Positions 9,246 to 19,040 are shown, numbered from the stretch's first letter. The stretch is 64,000 nt of DNA from DASXHZ01 sp036488085 (GCA_036488085.1 DASXHZ010000012.1:62001-126000), one strand, 5' to 3'. A program made the numbers and translations. Notes: generated from the sequence alone by a model not told the origin.

Positions 9246-10354
9246 TGCGCGTCCTGATCACCGGTGGCGGCGGCTTCATCGGATCTCACCTCGCCGACCT
9301 TCTTCTAGCCGAAGGATACGAAGTCCGAGCGCTCGACAACCTCGATCCGCAGGTGCACGGCACGAGCGACCGTCCGCCGTACCTCGATTCGCGGGTGGAA
9401 CTCGTCCGCGGCGACATACGGAATCGCAATGATGTGAGCGCCGCTTTAAGCGGAACCGAGGCGGTCTTCCATTTCGCCGCCAACGTCGGTGTCGGCCAGT
9501 CGCAGTACGAGATCGAGCGGTACACGTCGACGAACGTCGGAGGGACATCCACACTCCTCGACGTCCTCGCGAACGATCGCGGGAGCGTGCGAAAACTCGT
9601 CGTCGCCAGCTCGATGAGCATTTACGGCGAGGGGCTGTACACCGATTCACAGGGACACGCCGTCGCTCCGCCCGTGCGAGACGTGGAGCACCTCGCCGCC
9701 GGCGACTTCGAGGTGCGCGACTCGAAGGGCGAGGCGCTTCGCCCGGTACCGACTCCCGAGTCGAAGCCGTCGAGTTGCGAAAGCATCTATGCGCTGAACA
9801 AGCGCGACCAGGAGGAGTACTGCCTCCTCTTCGGCCGGGTCTACGGCCTGCCGGTCGTCGCGCTTCGATTCTTCAACACCTATGGGACACGGCAGAGCCT
9901 CAACAATCCGTACACTGGCGCGGCGGCCATCTTCATCAGCCGCATCCGACGAGGACTCGCGCCGCTCGTTTACGAAGACGGCCGGCAGCAGCGCGACTTC
10001 ATTCACGTTACCGACGTCGCGCGCGCCTGCCTGCGCGCCCTGACGTCGAGCGAGGCCGACGGCCGCGTCCTTAACGTCGGCTCCGGCCGCGCCGTCAGCA
10101 TCGGCGAGCTGGTGCAGATCCTCAGCAATATCGCGGGGTTCGACGAACAGCCGGAGATCACGCACCGTTATCGGAAAGGCGACATCCGGCACTGTTTCGC
10201 CGACATCGCGGCGCTCCGGGCGATCGGATTCGAGCCGCGGGTGTCGCTGGAAGACGGTCTCCGTCAGCTGTTCGAGTGGAGCGTCGAACAAGAGATCGCG
10301 CAGTCACAGGGGCCGACGGATGAAGAGCTCGAGAAGCGGAAGCTGTTGGTCTAA
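9245..10354 (+). CDS. NAD(P)-dependent sugar epimerase/dehydratase (extended SDR)
   Basis: A 369-aa extended SDR. The Rossmann glycine motif is VLITGGGGFIGSH (residues 3-15), the catalytic serine region is SSMSIYGEG, and the catalytic pair is in YALNKRDQE (YxxxK). Downstream DFIHVTDVARA and NVGSGRAVSI are typical of UDP-glucose 4-epimerase or dTDP-glucose-type enzymes. It probably supplies a modified nucleotide sugar to the flanking transferases. A GTG at 9242 is an equivalent start. The 3' end overlaps the convergent GT4 gene by 4 bp. Confidence 0.9.
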   Translation: MRVLITGGGGFIGSHLADLLLAEGYEVRALDNLDPQVHGTSDRPPYLDSRVELVRGDIRNRNDVSAALSGTEAVFHFAANVGVGQSQYEIERYTSTNVGGTSTLLDVLANDRGSVRKLVVASSMSIYGEGLYTDSQGHAVAPPVRDVEHLAAGDFEVRDSKGEALRPVPTPESKPSSCESIYALNKRDQEEYCLLFGRVYGLPVVALRFFNTYGTRQSLNNPYTGAAAIFISRIRRGLAPLVYEDGRQQRDFIHVTDVARACLRALTSSEADGRVLNVGSGRAVSIGELVQILSNIAGFDEQPEITHRYRKGDIRHCFADIAALRAIGFEPRVSLEDGLRQLFEWSVEQEIAQSQGPTDEELEKRKLLV

Positions 10355-11553
10355 CGGTTCCGCGTCGCCTCGACCGCCGCGGCGATGCCGTCGGCGCACG
10401 TCTGAAAGCTCAACTCATCGCGCGCCAGGACGAACGATCGCGCTTTCATCGTCTCTACCGCGCCGTCGCTCTTGTTACCGAAATCGGCGATCAGCCGCGT
10501 GAGCGCGTCGATGTCGCCGACGTGGTAGACCTCGCCATTGAGACCGCTGCGCACCATGTCGGGCCAGCCGACCACCGAGTCGGCCGAAATCATTGCGAGG
10601 CCGCTCGCGAGACCCTCGTTGACAGTACAGCCCCATGGCTCGATGGCGGGATTGATCATGACGTCCGAGGCGAGCAGATGCTCGCGCAGGTCCGTCTGGC
10701 TGATGAAGCCGGCGAACGCAATGTTCGCCTGCGGCACGGCGCGAGCCGCGGCCTCCGCCTCCTCGCGCAGGTCGCCGTCTCCGCAGACGATCAGCGCGTT
10801 CTCGCGATGGAACGACGGCGCCGCCGCGGCGAACGCCTGCACGGCGTCGAGCGGCTTCATGGTGCCGCGCAATTTGTGCGTGTAGATGAAGACTCGCGCC
10901 GATGGTGCAAGGCCGTACTTCGTCCGGACGCACTCCCGGATCGCGCGAAGGTCGTCAGCGCTGACGCCGCCGAGGAAGTAGTCGTTGTCGACCGAGTAGG
11001 GAACGTAGAAAAGCTTCGACGCCGGCACGCCGCGCCGGAGAAAGAACTCCTTGTTCTCGACGCCGATGTAGAGGAACGCGTCGACCTTCGGGATCAGCAC
11101 CTTCAGGAACAGTTCGCGCGCCGCACGGCGGAGCGGCGGCCGCGGCAGTACGTCCTCGTTCTCGCCGCGGAAGAGGACGGCAACATCGTTCGTCCGGCAC
11201 CACGCCATCGCCGGCCAGAACGCGGGATTGTCGTAGCCGTGGAAGTAGACCGCTTCCGGCTTCCACGCGCTGATCCGCTTCTTCAGCGCGAACTGCATCA
11301 GCTCGGTTTTCTTCGACCACCATCCCTCCGGCTCCCCCTCGCGAAGAAACTCGTAGGCGTAGCCGTTCAGGATGGGGTTGTCGAAGCGGATCATCGCTTT
11401 CGCGAACGGCTCGTAATACGGCCGCGCTCCGCGATCGGTCATATAGAAGACGCGGAGGTCGAACCGCCCGTCCTTCGCGAGAAAGGCGTAAAGCGGCGCG
11501 TGATACTGGATCGGATGGCTGATGGCGAGCGCCAGGCGGATCACGCCGCGCAT
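10351..11553 (-). CDS. GT4 family glycosyltransferase
   Basis: A GT-B transferase of about 400 aa. The early HPIQYHAPLYAFLA motif is characteristic of a GT4 subgroup. Further on come RGENEDV and YVPYSVDNDYF, and the C-terminal donor site has NPAIEPWGCTVNEGLASG. The start at 11553 (MRGVIRLALAISHPIQ) removes an unconserved upstream extension to 11604 that would overlap the divergent membrane-protein gene. It lies alone on the minus strand between two plus-strand blocks. The sugar is unknown. Confidence 0.82.
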   Translation of the reverse strand: MRGVIRLALAISHPIQYHAPLYAFLAKDGRFDLRVFYMTDRGARPYYEPFAKAMIRFDNPILNGYAYEFLREGEPEGWWSKKTELMQFALKKRISAWKPEAVYFHGYDNPAFWPAMAWCRTNDVAVLFRGENEDVLPRPPLRRAARELFLKVLIPKVDAFLYIGVENKEFFLRRGVPASKLFYVPYSVDNDYFLGGVSADDLRAIRECVRTKYGLAPSARVFIYTHKLRGTMKPLDAVQAFAAAAPSFHRENALIVCGDGDLREEAEAAARAVPQANIAFAGFISQTDLREHLLASDVMINPAIEPWGCTVNEGLASGLAMISADSVVGWPDMVRSGLNGEVYHVGDIDALTRLIADFGNKSDGAVETMKARSFVLARDELSFQTCADGIAAAVEATRNR

Positions 11554-11606
11554 CGTACATGCGCGGGAATGTTTGCGCTTTCCAGGTTCTTGCACCCGGC
11601 ACACGC

Positions 11607-13013
11607 ATGATCACGATCGTCTTCGCGGCCTTCCTGGCGCTGGCAGCCATGGTGGCCATCACCGACTGGCGCCGCGGCGTGCTCATGCTGATCCTCGTTG
11701 GCGTGCTTCAGGATCCCGCGCGGAAGCTGACGCCGGGGACGCCCTTCCTGATGACGATGAGCGTCGTCCTGATCTACGCCGCGATCATCATCGCGATCCA
11801 GGCGCAGTTGCAGAGCGCGCTGGCGGACTTCACGAAGCGCTTCGCCGCCGTCTGGGCCGCGTTCGGGATCACGATGTTCTTCATCGTACTCGCCGCCGTG
11901 AACGGTCTCATGACCAACGGTATCGCGCTCTGGCGCGTTCCGTTTGCGAGCCTCTTTATCTATCTCGCGCCGCTGCCGGCCGTGCTCATCGGCTATCTCT
12001 ACATCGACCGAGAGGAACGTCTCGTGACGTTCATCCGCGTGTATTGCATCGTCACGTCGGCGGCGATGGTCGGTACCCTTCTCGAGTATCTCCGCTTCGA
12101 CTCGCGAGCCCTCGGGATGGTGGCGCAGAGCGGCGACTACATCCGATTCCTCGGCGACCTGCAGGTCCGCATGCTCTCCGGCTTCTACCGCGGCCCCGAC
12201 ATCATGGCGTGGCACGCGGCGACGCTCACCTGCCTCGCTGTCATGATGCTCGTCCGCGCGGGGATCAGCCGCCCAGCCGCATTCTGGTCGCTCGCGGCAG
12301 CTTGGGGATGCTTCAACACGATCCTCAGCGGACGGCGTAAGGCGATCTACATGGTGGCGATCTTCGCCGCCGTCTTCGTCTGGCGCTATTTCCGGCGTCT
12401 CAAATCGCAGCAGGTTGCGGCATTCGTGATCGCCGCGCTGGCGATCGGGTTCGTCGTCGATCAGGTTGCCTCGAACCAGAATTCGAGCGTCTACGCGAAA
12501 GCGGCGCTCGCCACGCACGAGGAGCTCGCCGAACGGCTCGAAGGAGGCCTCTGGGGAACGATCGAGCAGTCGGGATACCTCGGGCAAGGCCTTGGGGTCG
12601 CGACCCAAGGGACCTATCACTTCGCAACGGAGGACCAGGTCACGCAAGGCGTCTTCGGATGGCAGGAGGGCGGCCTCGGCAAGCTTGCCGTCGAGTTGGG
12701 CGTTCCAGGCCTGCTTGCCGCAGCGCTGCTCATCTGGCGCGCGCTCTTCATGATGAATCGCATCGCAATGCATCCCGACGTTCCGGGGAGTTCGCAGATC
12801 ATTCGCGTCGCGCTCTTCGCCCTGGTACTCGCGAATATCGGGAACTTCCTCGCCTCGGCACAGGCGTATTCGGATCCGGTGCTCACACTCCTGACGGCGT
12901 TCTTCGCCGGCGCCTTGTTCGGGACCGCCCGGCTTGACGAGCAACAGCCGTCGCCCGAGCCGGAGATCGAGCCGGTGAAGCTGCAACCCACCCTCGCAGT
13001 CGTCACCGATTGA
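11607..13013 (+). CDS. O-antigen ligase / Wzy-like polymerase membrane protein
   Basis: A 468-aa protein with about ten to eleven TM helices and a long periplasmic loop near the C-terminal third. The loop is preceded by LSGRRKAIYMVAI and contains the GYLGQGLGVATQG segment, the layout of Wzy_C/WaaL-like enzymes. Such proteins polymerise repeat units or ligate glycan on the periplasmic face of the inner membrane. I chose ATG 11607 because hydrophobic sequence begins at once; an upstream in-frame start at 11559 is less likely. It is followed by two GTs in the same orientation, and a second ligase-like protein sits at 20.3-21.8 kb. Confidence 0.75.
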   Translation: MITIVFAAFLALAAMVAITDWRRGVLMLILVGVLQDPARKLTPGTPFLMTMSVVLIYAAIIIAIQAQLQSALADFTKRFAAVWAAFGITMFFIVLAAVNGLMTNGIALWRVPFASLFIYLAPLPAVLIGYLYIDREERLVTFIRVYCIVTSAAMVGTLLEYLRFDSRALGMVAQSGDYIRFLGDLQVRMLSGFYRGPDIMAWHAATLTCLAVMMLVRAGISRPAAFWSLAAAWGCFNTILSGRRKAIYMVAIFAAVFVWRYFRRLKSQQVAAFVIAALAIGFVVDQVASNQNSSVYAKAALATHEELAERLEGGLWGTIEQSGYLGQGLGVATQGTYHFATEDQVTQGVFGWQEGGLGKLAVELGVPGLLAAALLIWRALFMMNRIAMHPDVPGSSQIIRVALFALVLANIGNFLASAQAYSDPVLTLLTAFFAGALFGTARLDEQQPSPEPEIEPVKLQPTLAVVTD

Positions 13014-13029
13014 TGTACGCTCCTTCGGC

Positions 13030-14157
13030 GTGAAGATTCTTCACGTCGTCCCGACGTACCTTCCCGCGCGGCGTTACGGCGGACCGATCTTTGCCGTACA
13101 CGGTTTGGCGTCTGCCCTCGCCGCCCGCGGCCACCGGGTCGACGTCTTCACGACGAACGTTGATGGCGACGGCACCTCGGACGTTCCAATCGCGACGCGG
13201 GTCGATCTCGATGGCGTCGGCGTTCACTACTTCCGGTCGCCAGTGCGGCGCATCTACTGGTCGCCCCAGCTCCGCAACGCGCTCCGCCGCTCGGTCGGGC
13301 AGTACGACATCGCGCATCTGCACTCGGTGTTTCTCTACCCCACGGCGGCAACCGCCCGCGAGGCGCAACGGGCAGACGTCCCGTACGTGATCTCACCGCG
13401 CGGGATGCTCGTTCCCGAGCTCATCGACGCGAAAAGCCGCTGGATGAAAAAACTTTGGCTTCGCCTCATCGAACGCCGCAACTTCGCGGGCGCAGCGGCG
13501 ATCCACTTCACCACCGCTCGGGAGCGCGAAGATGCCCAACGCACGAAAATGCTCATCGCCGCATCGTTCGTCGTTCCGAACGGCATCGATGTACCGCCGC
13601 TGGCCCCGGCAACGCCTCGCGACGAAAACACGATCCTCTCCCTCGGCCGCATCAACTGGAAAAAAGGGATCGACCGTCTCATCGCGGCCTTGCCGTACAT
13701 CGATGGCGCGCGGCTCGTGATTGCCGGCAACGACGAAGAGAACCTCACGCCGCGCCTCCGGGAGCTCGGTCAGCGCCTCGGCGTCGCCGAGCGGATCGAG
13801 TTCACCGGTCCCGTCTCCGGCATCGCCAAAGAGCAGCTCCTCGCTCGCGCCACGCTCTTCGCACTCACGTCGATGTCGGAGAACTTCGGGAACGTCATCC
13901 TCGAGGCGATGGCCGCCGGATCACCGGTGGTCGTCACCGCGGAAGTCGGTCTGGCCGAAGATGTCCGGCGCGCCAGAGCCGGCGTCGTCGTCCCATCACA
14001 GCCGCGTGAGATCGCGAGTGCAATCAATACGCTGCTCGCCGACGCGGACGTGCGGCGCGCCATGGGTGAGCGTGGACGCCGTGCCGTCGAAGAGCGCTTC
14101 ACCTGGCCGCGCGTCGCCGCGGAGATGGAGGCGCACTATGCGCGACTTCTCCGCTGA
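13030..14157 (+). CDS. GT4 family glycosyltransferase
   Basis: A 375-aa GT-B enzyme. The N-terminus is MKILHVVPTYLPARRYGGP with the acceptor-domain glycine pair. The C-terminal domain starts at ILSLGRINWKKGIDRLIAA and carries SENFGNVILEAMAAGSPVV, the GT4 E-x7-E donor signature. The GTG start lies 16 bp after the ligase-like gene. Its end overlaps the next GT2 start by 20 bp, so the three are co-transcribed. Confidence 0.88.
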   Translation: MKILHVVPTYLPARRYGGPIFAVHGLASALAARGHRVDVFTTNVDGDGTSDVPIATRVDLDGVGVHYFRSPVRRIYWSPQLRNALRRSVGQYDIAHLHSVFLYPTAATAREAQRADVPYVISPRGMLVPELIDAKSRWMKKLWLRLIERRNFAGAAAIHFTTAREREDAQRTKMLIAASFVVPNGIDVPPLAPATPRDENTILSLGRINWKKGIDRLIAALPYIDGARLVIAGNDEENLTPRLRELGQRLGVAERIEFTGPVSGIAKEQLLARATLFALTSMSENFGNVILEAMAAGSPVVVTAEVGLAEDVRRARAGVVVPSQPREIASAINTLLADADVRRAMGERGRRAVEERFTWPRVAAEMEAHYARLLR

Positions 14158-14899
14158 AGTGACGCCGGTCATCCTCACACGCGACGAGGAAGCGAACATC
14201 GGCCGCACGCTCACGCAGCTCGCCTGGGCGCGCGAGGTGATCGTCGTCGACACCTACAGCACCGACGCGACCGTCGCAGTCGCGCGCGCGTTCCCGAACG
14301 TCCGCGTACTGCAGCACTCACTCGACGATCTCGCGTCCCAATGGACGTACGCCGTCGCGCAGGTCCGAACGCCCTGGGTCCTGACTCTCGATGCCGACTA
14401 CTACGTGCCCGACTCGCTCGTGCGCGAGATCGCGTCGCTCGAGCCGCCGGCCGGCGTCGCCGGGTATGACGCGTCGTTCGTCTACGCGATTGACGGCCGT
14501 CCGCTGCGTGCGACGCTCTACACGCCGCGCGCCGTCCTCCTGCGGCGTGACCGCGCGTCGTTCTACATGGACGGCCACACACAACGCGTCAGCGTCGACG
14601 GGCCGGTCGTCCCCTTGCAGGCGCATATCGTCCACGACGACCGCAAACCGTTCGGCCGCTTCGTCGAGCGCCAGCGCCGCTACATGCGCGACGAAGCTGC
14701 AAAAATCCGCCGCGGTGACCACCTGAATCTCGCAGGACGCGTTCGGAAACTGCGCGTCGTGGCGCCATTCGCCGTCCTGTTTCAGACGCTCGTGATGAAA
14801 GGTCTCATCCTCGACGGCCGCGCCGGTATTCGTTACGCGTGGGAGCGCTTCGTCGCCGAGGCCATCCTCTCGCGTGAGCTGTTCAGACGCCCGAGATGA
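14138..14899 (+). CDS. GT2 family glycosyltransferase (WaaE/KdtX-like)
   Basis: A 253-aa enzyme of the short GT2 subgroup. It opens VTPVILTRDEEANIGRTL, then has VVDTYSTD at 36-43 and LDADYYV at 84-90. The RRYMRDEAAK and ILDGRAGIRYAWERF elements near the C-terminus are also seen in lipopolysaccharide-core WaaE-type beta-glucosyltransferases. The chosen ATG overlaps the upstream GT4 gene. Its 3' end overlaps a convergent membrane-protein gene by 17 bp. Confidence 0.83.
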   Translation: MRDFSAEVTPVILTRDEEANIGRTLTQLAWAREVIVVDTYSTDATVAVARAFPNVRVLQHSLDDLASQWTYAVAQVRTPWVLTLDADYYVPDSLVREIASLEPPAGVAGYDASFVYAIDGRPLRATLYTPRAVLLRRDRASFYMDGHTQRVSVDGPVVPLQAHIVHDDRKPFGRFVERQRRYMRDEAAKIRRGDHLNLAGRVRKLRVVAPFAVLFQTLVMKGLILDGRAGIRYAWERFVAEAILSRELFRRPR

Positions 14900-16064
14900 C
14901 TTTGACGATCGCGTACGTAGCTCCGGCGAGAATGTACGCGGACTGCATCGCTACGCGCCGCTTCGCAATCACGTCATCGGCTGCCAAAGGCCAGACGACG
15001 CAGACGACCAGCGCGTAATAGCTTTCGAAGTAATACGGGACTCGCGTCAGCGCCACGCCGCATAGGACGATGTACAACCAAGCCTCCGTGCTCCTCACGT
15101 CGCGAAAGAAAAGTACGCCGAGGGCCGCGAGGAGGGCGGTAGCCGCGATAGTGACTGCGTAGGCACGCGTCACCGAACGAATGACGTTCGTGACGGGACC
15201 GACCGCTCCGGCATAGATGTCGTTGCCGACCGGAAGTAGCAGCCCGCTCGCGAACAGCAGGATCGCGCAGAGAGGGACGAGCACGAGCAGCGGCCACCAG
15301 CGTCTCGGCTGAACGATGAGCGGCGCAATCCAGAACCCGATCATGATCAGGGCGAGCAGCACCTGCGCCGGATTGAAGCGCGATCCAGGAACCTCGGGGA
15401 ATGCCGCTGCGAATAGCGGCGGCTGGACGCCATGCCACGCAAGGACGAGCGCGAACAGCGGAATGACGGAGCAGCCCGTCACGACGACGTCGATGAACGC
15501 GTCGCGCGAACGGTCTCGGACGAATCGCACCAGCGCCACGATTCCGAATGTCGCGGCCAGCGCGAGCGAAAGCTGATTCGTGAGCGTCGCGAGCGCGAGA
15601 AATACGGCAACCCACCCGATCCGGCGCCGTTTCCACGCCAGCACCGCCGCCAGAAGAAACGCGAGCGTGAACGCGTGCTGCTTCAAAGACCATGCATTCA
15701 GGAAAATTGTCGGGAAGGTGCCCACCATGAGGACGAGGAGCACCGATGGGAGGTCGGAACGAGCAACGATCGCTCCGGCGAGGAAGACGGCGGCAATGAC
15801 CGCGATACTCGAAAGCGCGCGAATCAACGCCACCGAACCGGTGACGCGCCAGACCACCGCCTGAATGACGAGCATCGCCGGCGGCTGCGGCAGCGCGTAA
15901 TTCACCGGCACGTGCGGCAGTTCGCGTCCGAGCGACTGAATGGCCGGAAAGTAGAACCGCCGCTCGTCGAAGCTCAACGGCGCTTGCCACGCGCCGAACG
16001 CTCCCACGCCGAAAACGACGGTCGCATAGACGATCAGCGCCGCGCGTTTCACGTCGACCGACAT
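14883..16064 (-). CDS. Polytopic membrane protein, GT-C-like
   Basis: A 393-aa protein with ten or more TM segments. TM1 is LIVYATVVFGVGAFGAW and is followed by SFDERRFYFPAI, an acidic first-loop pair in the position where GT-C mannosyl/arabinosyl-type transferases keep their catalytic Asp/Glu. It is transcribed with the carbamoyltransferase gene, whose stop lies 7 bp upstream of this start. Its likely role is a periplasmic glycan decoration step. The family is inferred from topology and the DE motif only. Confidence 0.6.
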   Translation of the reverse strand: MSVDVKRAALIVYATVVFGVGAFGAWQAPLSFDERRFYFPAIQSLGRELPHVPVNYALPQPPAMLVIQAVVWRVTGSVALIRALSSIAVIAAVFLAGAIVARSDLPSVLLVLMVGTFPTIFLNAWSLKQHAFTLAFLLAAVLAWKRRRIGWVAVFLALATLTNQLSLALAATFGIVALVRFVRDRSRDAFIDVVVTGCSVIPLFALVLAWHGVQPPLFAAAFPEVPGSRFNPAQVLLALIMIGFWIAPLIVQPRRWWPLLVLVPLCAILLFASGLLLPVGNDIYAGAVGPVTNVIRSVTRAYAVTIAATALLAALGVLFFRDVRSTEAWLYIVLCGVALTRVPYYFESYYALVVCVVWPLAADDVIAKRRVAMQSAYILAGATYAIVKVISGV

Positions 16065-16071
16065 CAGACGT

Positions 16072-17817
16072 TCACGAAACCCGCTCGATCATCAGATCGC
16101 CCATCACCAGCAGGTCCATCTTTGTCCTGAGGAAGCAGTCGAGCGCCTCGGCGGGCGTGTTGACCACCGGCTCGTTCTCGTTGAATGAGGTGTTGAGCAC
16201 GATGGGAACTCCGGTGAGATCGCGGAACGCCTCGATCAGGTGGTAGTAGCGCGCGTTCTGCGCTTCCGTGACGGTCTGCAAACGCCCGGTGCCGTTCACG
16301 TGCGTCACGGCCGGGACCTGCGTCCGCTTCTCCTCGCGGATGACGTAGACCTGCAGCATGAATGGGACGTCGTAGTCCGTCTCGAACCACTCGCCGGTGC
16401 TCTCGCGCAGGATCGACGGGGCGAACGGGCGGAACGACTCGCGCCGCTTGATCTTCTTGTTGAGGATCTCCTTCATGTCGGCGCGCCGCGGATCGCAGAC
16501 GATCGAGCGATTGCCGAGCGCGCGCGGGCCAAACTCGACGCGGCCCTGGAACCACCCGACCACGTTCCCCTTCGCGATGCGATCGGCGGTGAAGCGGCAG
16601 AGCTCCCGCTCGTCGTGCACGCGCCGCATCGTGCAGCCGGCGGCATCGAGCTCCGCGCGCCGCAGCTCGATCGCCGAGTCGATCGTCGCGTCGTCGTACT
16701 CCGGCCCCCAGTACGCGTGGTCCATTACGAACGAACGGTCGTTCTTGAGCACCTCGTTCCACACCCAGTACGCCGCGCCGATCGCGCCGCCGGCGTCGCC
16801 CGCCGCCGCCTGGATGTAGACCTCGCGGAACGGCGAGCGGTCGAACACCAGGCCGTTCGCGACGCTGTTGTAGCCGCAGCCTCCCGCGATACAGAGCCGC
16901 TTCGCTCCCGTCTTCCGGTGCAGGTGATTCACGAGCGCGAAGAACGCTTCCTCGAACATCGCCTGCATTGACGCCGCGAGGTTGCGATGCCGCTCGTCGA
17001 TCGGATCCTCGGGCGCACGCGCCGGTCCGAGCTTCTCGATCAGATGCTTCGAGTACACCGGTCCGATCACCGGTGAGCCCGACTTCCACACCATGTCGAG
17101 TCCTGCCGAGTGATGGGTGAAGTAGTCGGTATTCAGCGAGAAGCCGCGTTCGTGCACGAGGACAATGTCGCGCATCGCGTCGAGCATCAGCGGCCGGCCG
17201 TAGGGCGCGAGCCCCATCACCTTGTACTCGTCGCCGTAGTGCGGGAACCCCAGGTACTGCGTCATCGCGGTGTAGAAGATGCCGAGCGAATGCGGGAAGC
17301 CGATCTCGCCCATCACGTCGATGCGCCGCCCGTGGCCCATCCCCCACATCGAGCTGACGAAATCGCCGAATCCATCGACCGACAGGATCGCCGCCTCGTC
17401 GAACGGCGCGACGAAGAACGTCGACCCCAAGTGCGCGCGGTGGTGCTCGACGTGATGGAGCCTCGGTTTGAGTGACTCGACCTTGAATGCCTGCCTGAAG
17501 TCATCCTCGATGCTGGCAACCTCGGCGCGGTTGCGGAGGCGACGCTGGATCGCGCGCAACGACGGCCGTTTCGACAGGATGAACTTCGCGCGCTGCCACA
17601 GACGGGCGTTCGGATCGCGGTTGACGGCGACGTGATCGACCTCGTCGAGCGACACGCCGGCCTCGTGGAGGCAGTACCGGATCGAGGCCGATGGGAAGCC
17701 CGCCCAGTGCTTGATCCGGCGGAAGCGCTCCTCTTCTACGGCGGCGACGAGCTTCCCGTCGACCACGATCGCGGCGGATGCATCGGCGTGATGGGCGTTG
17801 ATGCCGAGGATAATCAT
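16072..17817 (-). CDS. Carbamoyltransferase, NodU/CmcH family
   Basis: A 581-aa two-domain enzyme that uses carbamoyl phosphate and ATP to carbamoylate hydroxyls of sugars or antibiotics. The N-terminal YrdC-like/kinase-fold part begins IILGINAHHADASA and keeps the metal-binding HHVEHHRAHLGS. DGFGDFVSSMWG and CIAGGCGYNS follow. The C-terminal domain has VGWFQGRVEFGPRALGNRS and LNTSFNENEPVV, the signature for this family. Length is normal. It probably adds a carbamoyl group to the exopolysaccharide or O-antigen. Its start is divergent from a GT4 gene across a 107-bp gap made largely of heptamer repeats. Confidence 0.93.
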   Translation of the reverse strand: MIILGINAHHADASAAIVVDGKLVAAVEEERFRRIKHWAGFPSASIRYCLHEAGVSLDEVDHVAVNRDPNARLWQRAKFILSKRPSLRAIQRRLRNRAEVASIEDDFRQAFKVESLKPRLHHVEHHRAHLGSTFFVAPFDEAAILSVDGFGDFVSSMWGMGHGRRIDVMGEIGFPHSLGIFYTAMTQYLGFPHYGDEYKVMGLAPYGRPLMLDAMRDIVLVHERGFSLNTDYFTHHSAGLDMVWKSGSPVIGPVYSKHLIEKLGPARAPEDPIDERHRNLAASMQAMFEEAFFALVNHLHRKTGAKRLCIAGGCGYNSVANGLVFDRSPFREVYIQAAAGDAGGAIGAAYWVWNEVLKNDRSFVMDHAYWGPEYDDATIDSAIELRRAELDAAGCTMRRVHDERELCRFTADRIAKGNVVGWFQGRVEFGPRALGNRSIVCDPRRADMKEILNKKIKRRESFRPFAPSILRESTGEWFETDYDVPFMLQVYVIREEKRTQVPAVTHVNGTGRLQTVTEAQNARYYHLIEAFRDLTGVPIVLNTSFNENEPVVNTPAEALDCFLRTKMDLLVMGDLMIERVS

Positions 17818-17821
17818 GAAA

Positions 17822-17916
17822 GGCAGAAGGCAGAAGGCAGAAGGCAGAAAGCGGGACTTTTCTTCATTCTCGATTCTTCATTCATTTTTGCATTCTGCAT
17901 TCTGCATTCTGCATTC
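17822..17916. repeat. Two heptamer microsatellites in opposite sense
   Basis: Four perfect GGCAGAA units (17822-17849) are followed after 39 bp by four perfect TGCATTC units (17889-17916). The two blocks share CAGAA/TTCTG in inverted orientation, so they can form an imperfect hairpin. They fill the only intergenic space between the carbamoyltransferase (start 17817) and the GT4 gene (start 17925). Unit length is not a multiple of three and the blocks lie outside both reading frames, so copy-number change would alter promoter or leader spacing rather than frame. Confidence 0.85.
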
Positions 17917-17924
17917 TTCTCACC

Positions 17925-19040
17925 GTGCGGGTCGTTTTCGTCAACCGGTATTTCTACCCCGATCACTCGGCGACGAGCCAAATGCTTGCCGACCTCGCGT
18001 TTCATCTCGCCGCGCGCGGGTGGGACGTCGGCGTGATCACGAGCCGGCTGCGGTACGACGACGCATCTGCTCGTCTGATCGATCGAGAGAACGTGCGAGG
18101 CGTCGACGTTCGCCGCATCGCGACATCCCGATTCGGCCGCGGATCGCTTTTGGGGCGCGCATGCGACTACCTGACGTTCTACCTCTCCGCGTTCGTGGCA
18201 ATCCGGCGCGAACGAAAATCGCTCATTGTCGCCATGACCGATCCACCGCTGCTATCGATCGTGGCGGCGCTCGCGGCGCCGCGCGTGGTGAACTGGGTGC
18301 AGGATCTCTTCCCGGAAGTGGCGCAACGGCTCGGTGTGCGAGTACCGCGCTTCGTGAACCGCATGCGTGACTGGTCGCTGGCGCGCGCACGCGTGAACGT
18401 CGCGCTGGGCGAGGCGATGGCGAGGATGATCGGCGAAAACGCGATCGTGCAGCACAACTGGGCGGGGAGCGACCTCAGGCCGGCTGAGAGCCGGCCCCAC
18501 ACACAGTTTGTCGTCGGATACTCCGGAAACCTCGGGCGGGCGCACGAGTTCGAGACGATGCTCGCGGCTGCGAAGGCGCTTCCGAACGTGCGATTCGACG
18601 TCGCCGGAGGAGGCGCCCAGCTCCAGCACGTCCGTGCCGCCGCGCCGTCGAACGTGACCTTCCGCGACTACGCGCCGCGCGAGCAGCTCGGGGAGAGTCT
18701 CGCCGCGGCCGACGTCCACCTCGTGTCGCTACGCCCCGAGGTTGAGGGGCTGATCGTACCGAGTAAGTTCTACGGAATCCTCGCCGTCGCCCGGCCCGTC
18801 ATCTTCATCGGGGCGCCCGACGGCGAGCTCGCGCGGGTGGTTCGCGAGAACGGCTGCGGCTTCGCCGTCGAACCGGGCGACAGCGCCGCTCTCGTTGCAG
18901 CAATCGAGGAGCTGGCGCAAGATCGTGCACATGCGGTCGAACTGGGGCGCCGCGGGCGCGCGTTGTACGACGCGCGTTTCGCGCCGGAGATTGCCTTCGC
19001 GAACTGGGAGCGAATCCTGACCGATGCCGCTCGTCCGTAA
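17925..19040 (+). CDS. GT4 family glycosyltransferase (WbuB-like)
   Basis: A 371-aa GT-B enzyme. The N-terminus VVFVNRYFYPDHSATSQML is typical of WbuB/fucosaminyl-type GT4 proteins. The C-terminal domain starts FVVGYSGNLGRAHEFE and has LRPEVEGLIVPSKFYGILAVARPV, the donor-site variant found in that subgroup. A GTG start sits 8 bp after the heptamer repeat block and no clear Shine-Dalgarno sequence is visible, which is odd for a gene that begins a transcript. The 3' end overlaps the next gene by 17 bp. Confidence 0.82.
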   Translation: MRVVFVNRYFYPDHSATSQMLADLAFHLAARGWDVGVITSRLRYDDASARLIDRENVRGVDVRRIATSRFGRGSLLGRACDYLTFYLSAFVAIRRERKSLIVAMTDPPLLSIVAALAAPRVVNWVQDLFPEVAQRLGVRVPRFVNRMRDWSLARARVNVALGEAMARMIGENAIVQHNWAGSDLRPAESRPHTQFVVGYSGNLGRAHEFETMLAAAKALPNVRFDVAGGGAQLQHVRAAAPSNVTFRDYAPREQLGESLAAADVHLVSLRPEVEGLIVPSKFYGILAVARPVIFIGAPDGELARVVRENGCGFAVEPGDSAALVAAIEELAQDRAHAVELGRRGRALYDARFAPEIAFANWERILTDAARP

